Positions 1-9,613 of a stretch of DNA of 64,000 nucleotides are shown piece by piece. The notes below the pieces were generated by a model, which ran no database searches, had not been told where the DNA came from, and worked only from the letters and a program-made list of their open reading frames with translations. How positions within the stretch are numbered: position 1 is the first letter of the stretch; each line of letters begins with the position of its first letter. Position numbers and translations under genes: made by a program. This stretch comes from Shewanella fodinae (GTDB taxonomy: Bacteria > Pseudomonadota > Gammaproteobacteria > Enterobacterales > Shewanellaceae), in NCBI RefSeq assembly GCF_014651955.1, contig NZ_BMXW01000012.1:1-64000 (forward strand), given 5' to 3'.

Positions 1-45
1 GCAAAACTCGGCGGTAACCTGTAATTCTTTAGAAAATTCGGACAT
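1..45 (-). CDS. Partial CDS, N-terminus only, function not assignable
   Basis: The first 15 codons of a minus-strand gene are visible, reading MSEFSKELQVTAEFC, and the gene then leaves the window. An in-frame TGA lies five codons upstream, so this ATG is the earliest possible ATG start. A GAGG lies 10 bases before it, inside the 3' arm of the ttrA terminator hairpin. The gene follows ttrA on the same strand. A maturation chaperone for the molybdoenzyme would fit that position, but 15 residues cannot show it. Confidence 0.55.
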   Translation of the reverse strand, partial: MSEFSKELQVTAEFC

Positions 46-77
46 AAAAAATCGGCCTCAACAATGTTGAGACCGAT
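46..77 (-). terminator. Rho-independent terminator after ttrA
   Basis: On the minus strand, ATCGGTCTCAAC and GTTGAGGCCGAT form a 12-base stem with one mismatch around a 3-base loop, followed by a run of six T. It lies about 90 bases after the ttrA stop and directly before the next minus-strand start codon. Confidence 0.85.
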
Positions 78-169
78 TATGAAGTCTGCTCAGGATCGTT
101 CAATTACTTAAAGCGATCGGCATTAGGCATTTGCCGGGCTTTTTACTGATGAGTATTGACTGAGCGAAG

Positions 170-3100
170 TTATATCGTAATTTTTTCGATGTTGGCGGGT
201 AATCCCTGACGTGCGGCAGAACCACTGGCCCAGTCCACGAGTGGATAGCGGCCGTGACGGCTAGGATCCAGAATTGACAGGTCATTCAGATTAACGCCAA
301 CCTGAGTCAGCGGATTCGCCGCGATCAGTTTGCCATCAATGATGGTATCTCGGGCGCCTAACTCCTTATGCCCAAAACCATGTTCTATCGCAATACATTC
401 TGGATGCACTCCAGAGACACACTCTACCAGCGCGATAACGCTACCGTTTGGCGTGCTGATACGCACGGTATCGCCAGTGTGGATACCAAGCCGTTCAGCG
501 GTGGTTTTGTTAATTCGCACCGGGTTGTTGGGATGCACCTGCCGGAGTCGATCAGAGCCGATACTCATAGCGCTCTGCACATGGGATTTGTAGCTGGAAA
601 GCAATAATGGCCATTGTTCGCGGCTAAAGGCTTCGCGCAAGGCTTGACCATTGGCTAGTCGCGGCCCGTAACTGCGCGGGCAGCCACTGAGAAACTCGCC
701 ATTCTGACTATTACGACGGCTGCCAACTTCGGGATTCCATAACATCAATGGTTTGGGCCAGACATGGGTTGGGTTGCCATCGGCATCGCGTGCTTTTGCC
801 ATAGGTTCAAAGCGACCACCACGGGCAAACAAATAGGCGGCTTTGGCAACTTCTTCGGGTTGCAAGCGTGCTTTGAGTTCGGGGATGATGCGCTCAACTC
901 CAGACCAGCGCCGATCTTCGTCATCAATATCGGGTACGGGTTGACCGGCCCAAGCAACATTAGCCGCACCGTAAAGTGAGTAGTCGGCAGCGCGAGTCAA
1001 CGGGTGCAACGAACCGTCAGCCGCTTGTACCGCATGGTCACCGAACCCTGGCAACCCCAGTTTGAGGGCAACGTTAGTGAGAAAGCTCTCCATGCACACA
1101 GGATCGCCGTCTTTGGTGTGTTCTACTCGGGGTGTGACTACCGGCCAGCGCCCAGTTGATACTTTGGTCATGGTACCATGCCAGGCAGAGGTCCAGCCCC
1201 AGGATTCATAGGTCAGCGTATCGGGCACTATATAATCAGAAAGTGCTGAGGTTTCGTTGATAAAACTGTCAATGCTGACCAACAGTGGCAGCACTTTGGG
1301 ATCTTTCAGTTGTTCGCCAATGGCGGTAACTAATCCTGCCTGCCCGTAAAGCGGATTCCCCATATGGTTTATCCAGGCTTTCAGGTGATAAGGATAACCT
1401 GCCACGGCGGCGGTCAGATGTTCACTGAGTAGTGGCGACGAGATCGGAAACCAAGGTTCTTTAGCGGGGTAAGGCGACTCACCGGCAGCCTTCTTGCGTT
1501 TGTATTCGGAGCTTTTTTCATAAGGAAATTTTGAGCGGGACAGAAACACCCCTTTAGGTTGCACCATGCCGTCAAACTCCGCCAGATTGTAGCGTGGGCC
1601 GCTACCGAAAGCCGGATAAGCGCCGCCTTTAGCCAGCGCACCACCTGGCTGGTTGATGTTACCTATCATGGCATTCAGCATCATGATCGCCCAGGCGCTG
1701 TAAAAGCCGTTAGTGCTCATGGTGCCGCCGTGAGTAATTACTGCGGCTTTGGTGCCATGACTGGTGAATTTGTCAGCTAAGGCAATAATGTCGGCAACCG
1801 GAATGTCACATTCGGCGCTGTATTGCTCAACGGTCTGGCTGCGGGCCGACTCCGCCAACAGGCTGAAACTGCTCTGGCAACGAATATTGATAACACCGTT
1901 GCTGATGATTTCATTGACTTCTAGCCGTGCTTGATTGCATTTGCCTGCCGCCATCGGTTTACCGCTGTCATTGTCCAGCACCAGTATTGGGTCTTCTTTG
2001 CCGAAAGCTTCGCCGCTAAAGGGGAAGCCGAGTTCGCTGGCGTGCAGATACTGGCCATAACGCGGATCTTGTTGATCGCTATGGATCAGGAAGGTTGCAT
2101 TGCTGAAGCCTCGGTAACCTGCGGCAGCGGCGGCTTTGGCATTAGGTGCGCTAAGGAAGGCCGCTGCATAACGTTTATTATCAATAATCCAGCGCAGCAT
2201 CGCCATGGCTAACGAGGCATCAGTGGCCGGGCGAATGGGCAGCCAGACGTTATCCGGTGCCGCCGCCAAACTGGAGCTGTTAGGCAGCATTGGCGATACC
2301 ACCGCATAGCTGAAGTTACGCTCAGTGCGGTCGTATGCCAGCTGTCTGGCCTGACGTTTAAAGGGATTGCCAGATTGCGCCGGAGAGGTGCCGATAAATA
2401 GCAAAAACTCGGCTTTATCCCAGTCGGGTTTCAGATGGGAGTATTTCTTCAGATCGTCCAGTAACGCACCGGCGCCGGCGCGGTAGGTAAAGCCACAGTA
2501 GGAGCCGTGGTTGGCAAAGTTGCGGGTCCCAAAACTGTTAAAAGTGAAGCGTTTGATAAAGACATCGCGGCCTTCATCTGAGGCGTTGGTGACTAACAGC
2601 TGATTCGCCTTTGGGCCATATTCTGGGTTATCGGCATCCAGCGGTGTTTTGATGTCATGAATGGCCCGCAGGCCATCTACGTGGCCTTCGCCAAACAGAT
2701 CGCCACCTTCCACGACTTCGTGTAGCAGTTGTTCAAAGGCAATAGTCTGCCATTTGCCGCTGCCGCGAGGGCCAACACGTTTTAAGCAGTGGGTGACCCG
2801 ATGCGGACTGTCTAGCAGTTCCAGCATGGCATTACCGCGAGCACAGGCGGTAGAGCGGCCATCCAGGCCTTGCTCCTGATAGGCGCTGGTATGTAACAGC
2901 GAATCTTTGATGGAAGTGTCAAAATCCAGATGTTCTCTGGCGGACAACGGATGGTAAGGATTTCCGGTAATGCGCAGGATCTTGTCCGTTTTATTGTCGA
3001 TGCGGGTTCGTACGCCACAGCGAGTCCAGCAGCCAAGGCACATAGAGTTCGCCAAGCGCTGCTCGGCGTTGGCAGTCATGGCACCGGTTTTCAGGTCGAT

Positions 3101-3277
3101 TTGTAGTTCAGGCGCTAACGAATTACCGTGAATCGCCGAGTCGGCGACTGTGCCAGAGCTGCCGGTGGCAATACCTTTGCCCAGTTGCCCTAGTGTATGG
3201 CTGTAACCTGCGACAAATAAACCGGCGCCGCCGGTAATGGCCGCACCTTTAATAAATCTGCGTTTGCTCTTGTCCAT
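170..3277 (-). CDS. ttrA: Tetrathionate reductase catalytic subunit TtrA (molybdopterin)
   Basis: Molybdopterin-guanine-dinucleotide oxidoreductase that reduces tetrathionate to thiosulfate at the periplasmic face of the membrane. The 1035 residues match the usual TtrA size. The N-terminus carries a twin-arginine signal (SKRRFIKGA) for folded export with cofactor. A [4Fe-4S] site is visible as C80-x2-C83-x3-C87 with a fourth Cys near 145 (STACARGNAM). Cys261 in HGSYCGFTYRAG is the likely molybdenum ligand. The start codon overlaps the ttrC stop by one base (TAATG), which indicates translational coupling. It is the last gene of ttrBCA. Identification rests on family features plus the complete ttr neighbourhood. 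Confidence 0.93.
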   Translation of the reverse strand: MDKSKRRFIKGAAITGGAGLFVAGYSHTLGQLGKGIATGSSGTVADSAIHGNSLAPELQIDLKTGAMTANAEQRLANSMCLGCWTRCGVRTRIDNKTDKILRITGNPYHPLSAREHLDFDTSIKDSLLHTSAYQEQGLDGRSTACARGNAMLELLDSPHRVTHCLKRVGPRGSGKWQTIAFEQLLHEVVEGGDLFGEGHVDGLRAIHDIKTPLDADNPEYGPKANQLLVTNASDEGRDVFIKRFTFNSFGTRNFANHGSYCGFTYRAGAGALLDDLKKYSHLKPDWDKAEFLLFIGTSPAQSGNPFKRQARQLAYDRTERNFSYAVVSPMLPNSSSLAAAPDNVWLPIRPATDASLAMAMLRWIIDNKRYAAAFLSAPNAKAAAAAGYRGFSNATFLIHSDQQDPRYGQYLHASELGFPFSGEAFGKEDPILVLDNDSGKPMAAGKCNQARLEVNEIISNGVINIRCQSSFSLLAESARSQTVEQYSAECDIPVADIIALADKFTSHGTKAAVITHGGTMSTNGFYSAWAIMMLNAMIGNINQPGGALAKGGAYPAFGSGPRYNLAEFDGMVQPKGVFLSRSKFPYEKSSEYKRKKAAGESPYPAKEPWFPISSPLLSEHLTAAVAGYPYHLKAWINHMGNPLYGQAGLVTAIGEQLKDPKVLPLLVSIDSFINETSALSDYIVPDTLTYESWGWTSAWHGTMTKVSTGRWPVVTPRVEHTKDGDPVCMESFLTNVALKLGLPGFGDHAVQAADGSLHPLTRAADYSLYGAANVAWAGQPVPDIDDEDRRWSGVERIIPELKARLQPEEVAKAAYLFARGGRFEPMAKARDADGNPTHVWPKPLMLWNPEVGSRRNSQNGEFLSGCPRSYGPRLANGQALREAFSREQWPLLLSSYKSHVQSAMSIGSDRLRQVHPNNPVRINKTTAERLGIHTGDTVRISTPNGSVIALVECVSGVHPECIAIEHGFGHKELGARDTIIDGKLIAANPLTQVGVNLNDLSILDPSRHGRYPLVDWASGSAARQGLPANIEKITI

Positions 3278-4350
3278 TATGCTGCTCCTTCCTGAGTCAT
3301 CGCGGTTTGACGTACTAACTCAGAAATCAGGGTGATTAATGCCAGCCACAGGCCGAAGGTCCCAAGAATGCCCAGCAAGCCTTCTGGCCCCCAAGGTAGT
3401 TCATAGAAATAGGTGCCAGCGCCGTATTTCGGGTCGGTCTGCGCCTGGATCAGTACCAGCCAGCGGAAGCCCCAAGCGAGGTGCACAGCAGCAAAGCCTG
3501 CGAGCAGCAATAACCAGTGTGGTTGGCGACTGGTGGCCAGTAATAGCGCCAGCACCGCTAGCGTGCTCAAGACCCAGATTGCGGCCAACTGCCAAGTAGG
3601 GCTGTGGCTTAACAGCATGCGTGCCTCAGCGGCACTTTTGCCGCCTGCCAGCGCCCAGCCGATAAGTAATAGGCCAAACAGAGTAAAGGCCGCGCGCAGC
3701 CACAACAGCAGATAGCGATCGGTATTGGTGTTATGGCCTTTAAACAGAAAATTGAGCCACACCAGCATGCCGCTGCCAGCCAACAACGCACTGGCGGCAA
3801 ACAATGGTGGTAGCCAGTGACTGTGCCATAGTGGCCGCGCCTGTACCGCCATGGTTTCTATGCCGGTATACAAGGCAATGCTGCAAGCGCTGAGGAAGGC
3901 TAATACCGCTACCGGTTTTAACAGGGGTTTTTCTGACCAACGGCCAAAGCGCAACCAGCAGCCAAGCTGGCTCCAACGGTCAGTGGCTGTGGTCGGCAGT
4001 GACGGCCGCAGCAACAGATAGCCAAACAGTAAGCCTGAGCCCATAAACACCGGCAACAACCAGGCGCCAAACCACATCCAGGAATCGGGGCGCAGTTGCA
4101 TGTAGAAGTGCCAGGCGCGTAGCGGCTGATGCAGATCTGCCAGCAACGCTACCGGTGCCACAATCGCGGCACTGAAAATCAGACTGCCGCATAGCGTTAG
4201 CAGGCGTTGTTGCCGTTGACCCGGCCACAGCACCGCAATGGCGGCAATCCATACCGAGGTGTAGGCCAGCCCAATCAAAAAAAAATATTGCACGGCCCAC
4301 GGCAGCCAGGTGATAGCAAAGTCTGGGGTCAGCAGTTCTTTAATGTCCAT
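3277..4350 (-). CDS. ttrC: Tetrathionate reductase membrane subunit TtrC (NrfD/PsrC family)
   Basis: Polytopic membrane quinol-oxidising subunit that passes electrons to TtrB. The 357 residues contain about eight or nine hydrophobic segments, as in the NrfD/PsrC family. I chose the start at 4350 (MDIKELLTPD) because AAGGAG sits 7 bases upstream. A start 18 bases earlier lacks such a site. The gene overlaps the end of ttrB by 11 bases and touches ttrA by one base, so the three are co-translated. Confidence 0.9.
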   Translation of the reverse strand: MDIKELLTPDFAITWLPWAVQYFFLIGLAYTSVWIAAIAVLWPGQRQQRLLTLCGSLIFSAAIVAPVALLADLHQPLRAWHFYMQLRPDSWMWFGAWLLPVFMGSGLLFGYLLLRPSLPTTATDRWSQLGCWLRFGRWSEKPLLKPVAVLAFLSACSIALYTGIETMAVQARPLWHSHWLPPLFAASALLAGSGMLVWLNFLFKGHNTNTDRYLLLWLRAAFTLFGLLLIGWALAGGKSAAEARMLLSHSPTWQLAAIWVLSTLAVLALLLATSRQPHWLLLLAGFAAVHLAWGFRWLVLIQAQTDPKYGAGTYFYELPWGPEGLLGILGTFGLWLALITLISELVRQTAMTQEGAA

Positions 4351-5080
4351 GATGTAACTCCTTGCCACTAGCGGTCATTAGCGTCCGCACTGGTGCTTCA
4401 CCGCGGATACGTTCGGCAAACGCTTGGTTCATGCCAAGGTAAAACACCCGGGGTTGGGTGCCCATGGAGGGCCGCAGTACTTTGATATCATTGCGGTGTT
4501 GTGTCAGCAGTTGGCTGATGCGGCTATCAGGGTCGTTAAGATCGCCGATGATCCTAGCTTCACCGACACAGGTTTCAACGCAGGCGGGGAGTAATCCGGC
4601 GTCCAGACGGTGGGCGCAGAAAGTACATTTATCGGCGGTGTTAGTTTCGTGATTGAGAAAACGCGCATCATAAGGGCAAGCCTGCACGCAATAGCCACAG
4701 CCAACACACCAGTCGTTGTTGACTACCACGATACCGTCTTGACGCTGAAACGTGGCCCCTGTGGGGCAGACCGGGATACAGGGCGGATTTTCGCAGTGAT
4801 TACATAAGCGTGGCAGCATCATAAAGGCGCTGTTGTCGCCTTCAGTCACTTCGTATTGATTCACTGTGGTGCGGAATTGGCCCAGTGGCGGTTGATTCTC
4901 AATGGTGCAGGCGACAGTGCAAGCTTGACAGCCAACACAGCGGCGCAGGTCAATTAACATCCCATAGCGCTTGCCTTTGGTCGGGGTGCTGTCACCATCG
5001 GCCTCGGCCAATGGGATAAACACCGCACCGGCGGTAATGGCGGCAATTTGCCCCAGTAACCGGCGTTTTGAAGTATCCAT
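4340..5080 (-). CDS. ttrB: Tetrathionate reductase iron-sulfur subunit TtrB
   Basis: Ferredoxin-like electron-transfer subunit between TtrC and TtrA, predicted periplasmic. Four cysteine clusters are visible in order: CVGCQACTVAC, CNHCENPPCIPVC, CVGCGYCVQAC, and a last split cluster CTFC with CVETC. That pattern is expected for four [4Fe-4S] clusters of the DmsB/PhsB type. The N-terminus has a twin-arginine signal (SKRRLLGQIAA). The start at 5080 is chosen because AAGGAG lies 7 bases upstream, giving 246 residues. A longer reading from 5179 adds an unlikely leader and runs into the promoter region. First gene of ttrBCA. Confidence 0.92.
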   Translation of the reverse strand: MDTSKRRLLGQIAAITAGAVFIPLAEADGDSTPTKGKRYGMLIDLRRCVGCQACTVACTIENQPPLGQFRTTVNQYEVTEGDNSAFMMLPRLCNHCENPPCIPVCPTGATFQRQDGIVVVNNDWCVGCGYCVQACPYDARFLNHETNTADKCTFCAHRLDAGLLPACVETCVGEARIIGDLNDPDSRISQLLTQHRNDIKVLRPSMGTQPRVFYLGMNQAFAERIRGEAPVRTLMTASGKELHHGH

Positions 5081-5194
5081 TACACACTCCTTGAAGCTTG
5101 GTGGGCGGCTTTCCCATGGTGGGCGCCTTGAGTGTATTCTCGGCAGAGTGACCAGTATGGCTCTATAGTGGTTTTCCACATACCGGGCGCAGGG

Positions 5195-5208
5195 TTGATC
5201 CAGAACAA
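5195..5208. promoter_or_regulatory. Putative FNR/EtrA (Crp-Fnr family) box
   Basis: TTGATCCAGAACAA matches the FNR consensus TTGAT-N4-ATCAA at nine of ten defined positions. It lies in the 187-base spacer between divergent ttrB and ttrS, about 120 bases upstream of the ttrB start. Salmonella ttr transcription needs FNR (OxrA), so anaerobic control here is plausible. The TTGATC also serves as a candidate -35 for ttrS with TAGAAT at 5220-5225, although the 19-base spacer is long. Confidence 0.55.
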
Positions 5209-5267
5209 TAAAATCCCGTTAGAATGACCGGCAAACTGAGTAAAATTTTTGGGAAAACGTCACGGCT

Positions 5268-7079
5268 ATGCGCAAAACCTCTCAGCTGAGCTGCTTGTAT
5301 CTTTGGATGTTGCTAGTGCCATTACTGTCGATAAATGCGTCGGTAACAGCAGATACGCTGCCGGTGGATGAAACCCAATACGCGCTAGTGGATGTTGGTG
5401 TGCTGGCTATTCGCGGCTATCGCGATAGCATCAACCGCTGGCAACCAACCATGCAGTGGCTGGAGCAGCAGATCCCCGGCACTTACTTCCGTTTGCATCC
5501 GATGACGCTAGATGAACTGTCCGATGCCGTTGCCACACAGGATCTGGATTTTGTGATCACCAATCCTGGGCAGTCGGTATTGCTGGCGCGGCAGTATTCA
5601 CTAAGCTGGCTGGCGACATTGAAGAGTCGCCTCAACGGCGGTCAGCCGATGCAGGTGGGGTCGGCGCTGGTGGTGCGGCGCGATTCGCCGATCCAAGCGT
5701 TTGCGGATTTAAAAGATAAGCGTTTAGCTATTGTCTCCCCACACGCCTTTGGCGGTTATCTGACCTTGGTGTATGCCGCCTGGAAGCAGCAGATTGATCT
5801 GCCCAATACGGTTGCGCAATTGCTACCGACAGGATTCCCGTTGGACAATCTGTTGTACGCCTTGCGCGATGGCAAAGCCGATGCGGCTGTGGTGCCTGTG
5901 TGTCAGCTAGAACAGATGGCTGCTGAGCATTTACTTAATGCCGATAATTACCGAATAGTGGAAGACCACACTCCCGCGGGTTTGGGCTGCAAGGTTTCCA
6001 CAGCACTGTATCCTAACTGGTCATTGGCCAAGACCAGTCGCGCCGGGCAGAAACTGGCAAAACAGGTAACGCAAGCTTTGCTGGCATTGCCGGAGCAAAG
6101 CGCAGCAGCCACTGCGGCAGATTCACTCGGTTGGACCACAGCCGTTAGCCAACTGACCATAGATAGAATGTATAAAGATCTCGACATGCATCCATTGCAG
6201 GCACCTTGGTGGCAACGGGCGATGGTGTGGCTCAAAGAGCACAGCCAATGGGGCTGGAGTATTCTGCTACTGCTGATTTCCCTTAACGCCTACCATTTCT
6301 GGCTGGAATATCGTTTTAACCGTCGCGGCCACCAGTTGGCGCAAGCGCAACGTAAACTCAGTGAGAATCTGGTACTGCTGGAACACGCTCAACGCGCAGC
6401 TGTTGCCGGGGAATTGGGGGCCAGTCTGGCCCATGAGCTGAATCAACCGCTCGCGGCCATCGGTAATTATTGCCATGGTGCCAGTGTGCGTTTGCAGCAA
6501 GGGCAGCTGGAAAAGTTGCCGCAAGCATTACAGCAGATAGACGCTGAAGTTGGGCGTGCTCGGGCGATTATTCAACGATTGCGCGGTCTATTGAAAAAAC
6601 AGCCCGCTGCGAAACAGCAGCAATTATTGCGACCGCTGTTACTGGATACGGTCGAACTGTTGCAGTTCGAACTGGATAAACAGCAGATCCAGTTACAGTG
6701 GCAGTTACTGGGTCGTGAACAGCGGCAATGGCTGGAACCTGTCGCCATCCAACAACTGCTAGTTAATCTGCTGAAAAATGCCATTGATGCGCTGGCAGAA
6801 TGCCCACAGACAGATAAACGGATTGAGGTGTTACTGGATTACCGCCAGCCGCAGCAGGTAATGGTGCAGATCCAGGATAATGGCCCAGGGCTAAGCCGTG
6901 ATGCCTGTGAACTGATGCAGGCATTTACCAGCACCAAACGCCAAGGGTTGGGATTAGGATTGGTGATTTGCCGCGAAATTGTGGAAAGCCACGGCGGGAA
7001 GCTGTCGATGAGTAATGCCGATTCAGGTGGTTGCCTGGTACAGCTGAGCCTGTCTTTAAAGGAACAAACCGATGGTTGA
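5268..7079 (+). CDS. ttrS: Tetrathionate sensor histidine kinase TtrS
   Basis: Membrane sensor kinase that detects tetrathionate outside the cytoplasm. An N-terminal signal/anchor (about 8-28) is followed by a PhnD-like periplasmic binding domain (about 38-310), typical of TtrS. A transmembrane helix lies at about 328-346, then comes a HisKA/HATPase core. The phospho-accepting His is residue 389 in LAHELNQPLAAI. A GLGLGLVICREI G-box is near the C-terminus. The gene is divergent from ttrBCA and overlaps ttrR by 8 bases, the standard arrangement. Confidence 0.92.
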   Translation: MRKTSQLSCLYLWMLLVPLLSINASVTADTLPVDETQYALVDVGVLAIRGYRDSINRWQPTMQWLEQQIPGTYFRLHPMTLDELSDAVATQDLDFVITNPGQSVLLARQYSLSWLATLKSRLNGGQPMQVGSALVVRRDSPIQAFADLKDKRLAIVSPHAFGGYLTLVYAAWKQQIDLPNTVAQLLPTGFPLDNLLYALRDGKADAAVVPVCQLEQMAAEHLLNADNYRIVEDHTPAGLGCKVSTALYPNWSLAKTSRAGQKLAKQVTQALLALPEQSAAATAADSLGWTTAVSQLTIDRMYKDLDMHPLQAPWWQRAMVWLKEHSQWGWSILLLLISLNAYHFWLEYRFNRRGHQLAQAQRKLSENLVLLEHAQRAAVAGELGASLAHELNQPLAAIGNYCHGASVRLQQGQLEKLPQALQQIDAEVGRARAIIQRLRGLLKKQPAAKQQQLLRPLLLDTVELLQFELDKQQIQLQWQLLGREQRQWLEPVAIQQLLVNLLKNAIDALAECPQTDKRIEVLLDYRQPQQVMVQIQDNGPGLSRDACELMQAFTSTKRQGLGLGLVICREIVESHGGKLSMSNADSGGCLVQLSLSLKEQTDG

Positions 7080-7692
7080 AGATAAACACACGGTGTATTT
7101 GGTGGATGACGATGCGTCCGTGTTGCGCTCACTGAGTTTCATGCTGGAAAGCTACGATTTCCAGGTACGCGAGTTTGCCAGTGCGGAAGCTTTCATTGCC
7201 GCAGAGGTCTGGCAACAGACCGGCTGTGTGATCCTTGATATGCGGATGCCCGGACTCAGTGGTCAACAGCTGCATCAATTGCTGAGGCAACATCAGAGTC
7301 CACTGGCAGTGATCTATCTGACCGGGCATGGCGACGTGCCATTGGCGGTGGATGCGTTAAAACAGGGGGCGGTAGATTTTTTCCAGAAACCAGCAGATGG
7401 CGCCATGCTGGCACAAGCGGTTACCAAGGCGATGCAAAGCTCACAGGCTAACGCCCTAAGACTGCAGCAACTACAAACGTATCAAAAGCTAACGCCGCGA
7501 GAACGAGAAATCCTGAAACTGATCGCTAAAGGTTATAAAAATCAGCAGATTGCCGATGAATTATTTATCGCGGTGCGTACCGTGGAGATCCATCGAGCGA
7601 ATCTGATGCGCGGAATGCAGGTTGATTCGCTGGCAGAACTGATGCTCACATATGCCGCCATTGCCAATACGTTAGCTCAGTCGGACGGTTGA
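7072..7692 (+). CDS. ttrR: Tetrathionate response regulator TtrR (FixJ family)
   Basis: Two-component regulator predicted to activate ttrBCA when phosphorylated by TtrS. The receiver domain has the acidic pair (VDDD, 11-14), phospho-acceptor Asp56 in CVILDMRMPG and a conserved Lys in FFQKPAD. The C-terminal LuxR/FixJ helix-turn-helix begins near KLTPREREILKLIAKG. The start lies inside the end of ttrS, implying coupling. The last 16 bases overlap the convergent downstream gene. Confidence 0.92.
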   Translation: MVEDKHTVYLVDDDASVLRSLSFMLESYDFQVREFASAEAFIAAEVWQQTGCVILDMRMPGLSGQQLHQLLRQHQSPLAVIYLTGHGDVPLAVDALKQGAVDFFQKPADGAMLAQAVTKAMQSSQANALRLQQLQTYQKLTPREREILKLIAKGYKNQQIADELFIAVRTVEIHRANLMRGMQVDSLAELMLTYAAIANTLAQSDG

Positions 7693-8393
7693 TTATCGAT
7701 GGTCAGTGGCAACCGATTTGACTGTGGCAGTTTGACGGCAAAATCGGGAATATTCAGTTGTTCTGCAATATAGCTTTTTAATTCCGACTCGTTGATTTTG
7801 CCATGACTATCCAGATATTCACTCTGGTGCTGAAACCAGAGATTAGCTACTTGCAATTGCTGAGGTGAATAAGGGTTTTGCATGGCCGAGGCTTGCCAGT
7901 AAACCCCATTAAACGTCTGACCATCTTCACCTTTGCCATCAGTGTATAATGCTACGTCAGCGAGTTGATAGCCTTTCCCAATAAGCACTTCATTTGGTTC
8001 AAGTAGTACATGTACCGCGGCCACGTTACGACTAATCGCCATACTGCGGGCAACTTTGATGGCAGTCCCAAGAAACTGCTCATAGCCGTTAGCGTAGGGC
8101 GATGTAATCACAACCAACAGGGTGGGGCGGCGTTCGTGGACAAGTTGCGATTTTATTACGGTATAGGACATCGCTCGGCGCGCTAACGCCGCAATCTGCG
8201 TAGGCCAACTACGGTTGATATCTATCGCGGGTGGTCGTTGTTCAATCGGTTGAACTGCTTGAATATTAGTCGTTTTTGGCGTTGCCGGTCGGAAATTATC
8301 TTTGCTCGGCGTTGAGGTAAAGTACAGCACCAACACTACCGCAATCGTGAGAATTACGATAATGCCCACCTGTACAGCCCTTTTATCCTGCAT
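7677..8393 (-). CDS. Membrane-anchored protein of unknown function
   Basis: A 238-residue protein with one N-terminal membrane helix (about 8-26, VGIIVILTIAVVLVLYF) and a short proline-rich linker. The rest is a soluble domain predicted to face the periplasm. No catalytic motif is recognisable. It may belong to an uncharacterised family found in Shewanella, but I cannot name it firmly. It runs convergent to ttrR and overlaps it by 16 bases. It is divergent from dusA, with which it shares an upstream region. Confidence 0.7.
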   Translation of the reverse strand: MQDKRAVQVGIIVILTIAVVLVLYFTSTPSKDNFRPATPKTTNIQAVQPIEQRPPAIDINRSWPTQIAALARRAMSYTVIKSQLVHERRPTLLVVITSPYANGYEQFLGTAIKVARSMAISRNVAAVHVLLEPNEVLIGKGYQLADVALYTDGKGEDGQTFNGVYWQASAMQNPYSPQQLQVANLWFQHQSEYLDSHGKINESELKSYIAEQLNIPDFAVKLPQSNRLPLTIDNQPSD

Positions 8394-8468
8394 TTATGCT
8401 CCTGTGTCGGCGGTTTATGTCACCATGCACGTACATTTACAACGGCTGATTATTCAGTTGTTCCTGTG

Positions 8469-8474
8469 TATAAT
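8469..8474 (+). promoter_or_regulatory. Candidate -10 box upstream of dusA
   Basis: A perfect TATAAT preceded by TGTG lies 138 bases before the dusA start. The -35 region at 17 bases (CTGATT) is weak, so an extended -10 promoter is the best reading. Confidence 0.4.
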
Positions 8475-8611
8475 CGCGCCCCTGCCTGAAGTGACGGTTT
8501 CATCAACAATCCGATGCACTGTTTCATTCGTGCTATTCATTTTATAGCGCACTGTACGGCACCATACAATGAAACCACCCATGACACCAGGTATTTGAGG
8601 AACTTTAATAA

Positions 8612-9613
8612 GTGACAGATTATTCGGCAAAAACAGTAACGGATTTGACAAAACATCGCCGTTTTTCGGTGGCACCGATGCTGGATTGGACTGATAGACA
8701 CTATCGATACTTTGCGCGGCTGATGTCATCACAAGCGTTGCTGTACACCGAAATGGTAACGACCGGCGCCATTTTGTTTGGTAAAGGGGATTACCTTGAA
8801 TACAACGAAGCTGAACATCCGTTGGCATTGCAGCTGGGCGGCAGCGATCCTCAAGCGTTGGCGCAATGTGCGCGGATCGCTGAGGAACGGGGCTATGATG
8901 AGGTAAATCTTAATGTGGGTTGCCCTTCAGATCGCGTGCAGAATGGTCGTTTCGGCGCCTGTTTAATGGCTGAGCCACAGTTGGTAGCGGATTGTGTCAA
9001 TGCGATGCAGCAACAGGTCAGCATTCCGGTAACGGTAAAAACCCGTATTGGTATCGATGAGCAAGATTCTTATCTGTTCCTCACCGATTTTGTGGGTAAG
9101 GTCAGTGAGGCGGGCTGTAATACTTTTATCATCCATGCTCGTAAAGCCTGGTTGCAGGGGCTGAGTCCGAAAGAAAACCGGGAAATTCCACCGCTGGATT
9201 ATCCTCGAGTTTATCAACTTAAACAGGACTTCCCGGCGTTAAACATCAGTATTAACGGTGGTATTAAAAGCTGGGACAATATTACGCAACACCTGCAACA
9301 GCTCGATGGCGTGATGGTTGGGCGCGAGGCTTACCAAAATCCTTATCTGCTAGCGGAGGTTGATCAGCGACTATTTGGCATGAACCGTGCGCTTCTAAGC
9401 CGTGATGAGGTGGTGGATGCTATGTTGCCGTATGTAGCGCAACATCTCCAAGCGGGTGGGCGTTTAAACCATATTACCCGGCACCTGACCGGTCTTTATC
9501 AAGGTGTTGCTGGGGGCCGTAGTTGGCGCCGTTATCTCAGTGAAAATGCGCATAAACCTGAGGCTGGCATTGAGGTACTGCTAGCAGCCAGAAATAGTGT
9601 TTATCAACGCTAA
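8612..9613 (+). CDS. dusA: tRNA-dihydrouridine(20/20a) synthase DusA
   Basis: FMN-dependent enzyme that reduces uridine 20/20a in the tRNA D-loop using NADPH. The N-terminal [18 protein letters not shown] and [11 protein letters not shown] are DusA signatures. [17 protein letters not shown] contains the catalytic Cys. Later INGGIKSW and [13 protein letters not shown] form the FMN-phosphate region. The 333 residues match the family. The start is a GTG with GAGG 11 bases upstream. No upstream ATG gives a better fit. The gene stands alone. Confidence 0.95.
   Translation: MTDYSAKTVTDLTKHRRFSVAPMLDWTDRHYRYFARLMSSQALLYTEMVTTGAILFGKGDYLEYNEAEHPLALQLGGSDPQALAQCARIAEERGYDEVNLNVGCPSDRVQNGRFGACLMAEPQLVADCVNAMQQQVSIPVTVKTRIGIDEQDSYLFLTDFVGKVSEAGCNTFIIHARKAWLQGLSPKENREIPPLDYPRVYQLKQDFPALNISINGGIKSWDNITQHLQQLDGVMVGREAYQNPYLLAEVDQRLFGMNRALLSRDEVVDAMLPYVAQHLQAGGRLNHITRHLTGLYQGVAGGRSWRRYLSENAHKPEAGIEVLLAARNSVYQR

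Noticed and set aside
4340-5179. TtrB with a 33-residue leader from 5179
   Set aside because: The twin-arginine signal begins properly at 5080 after AAGGAG; the longer form would cover the promoter region.
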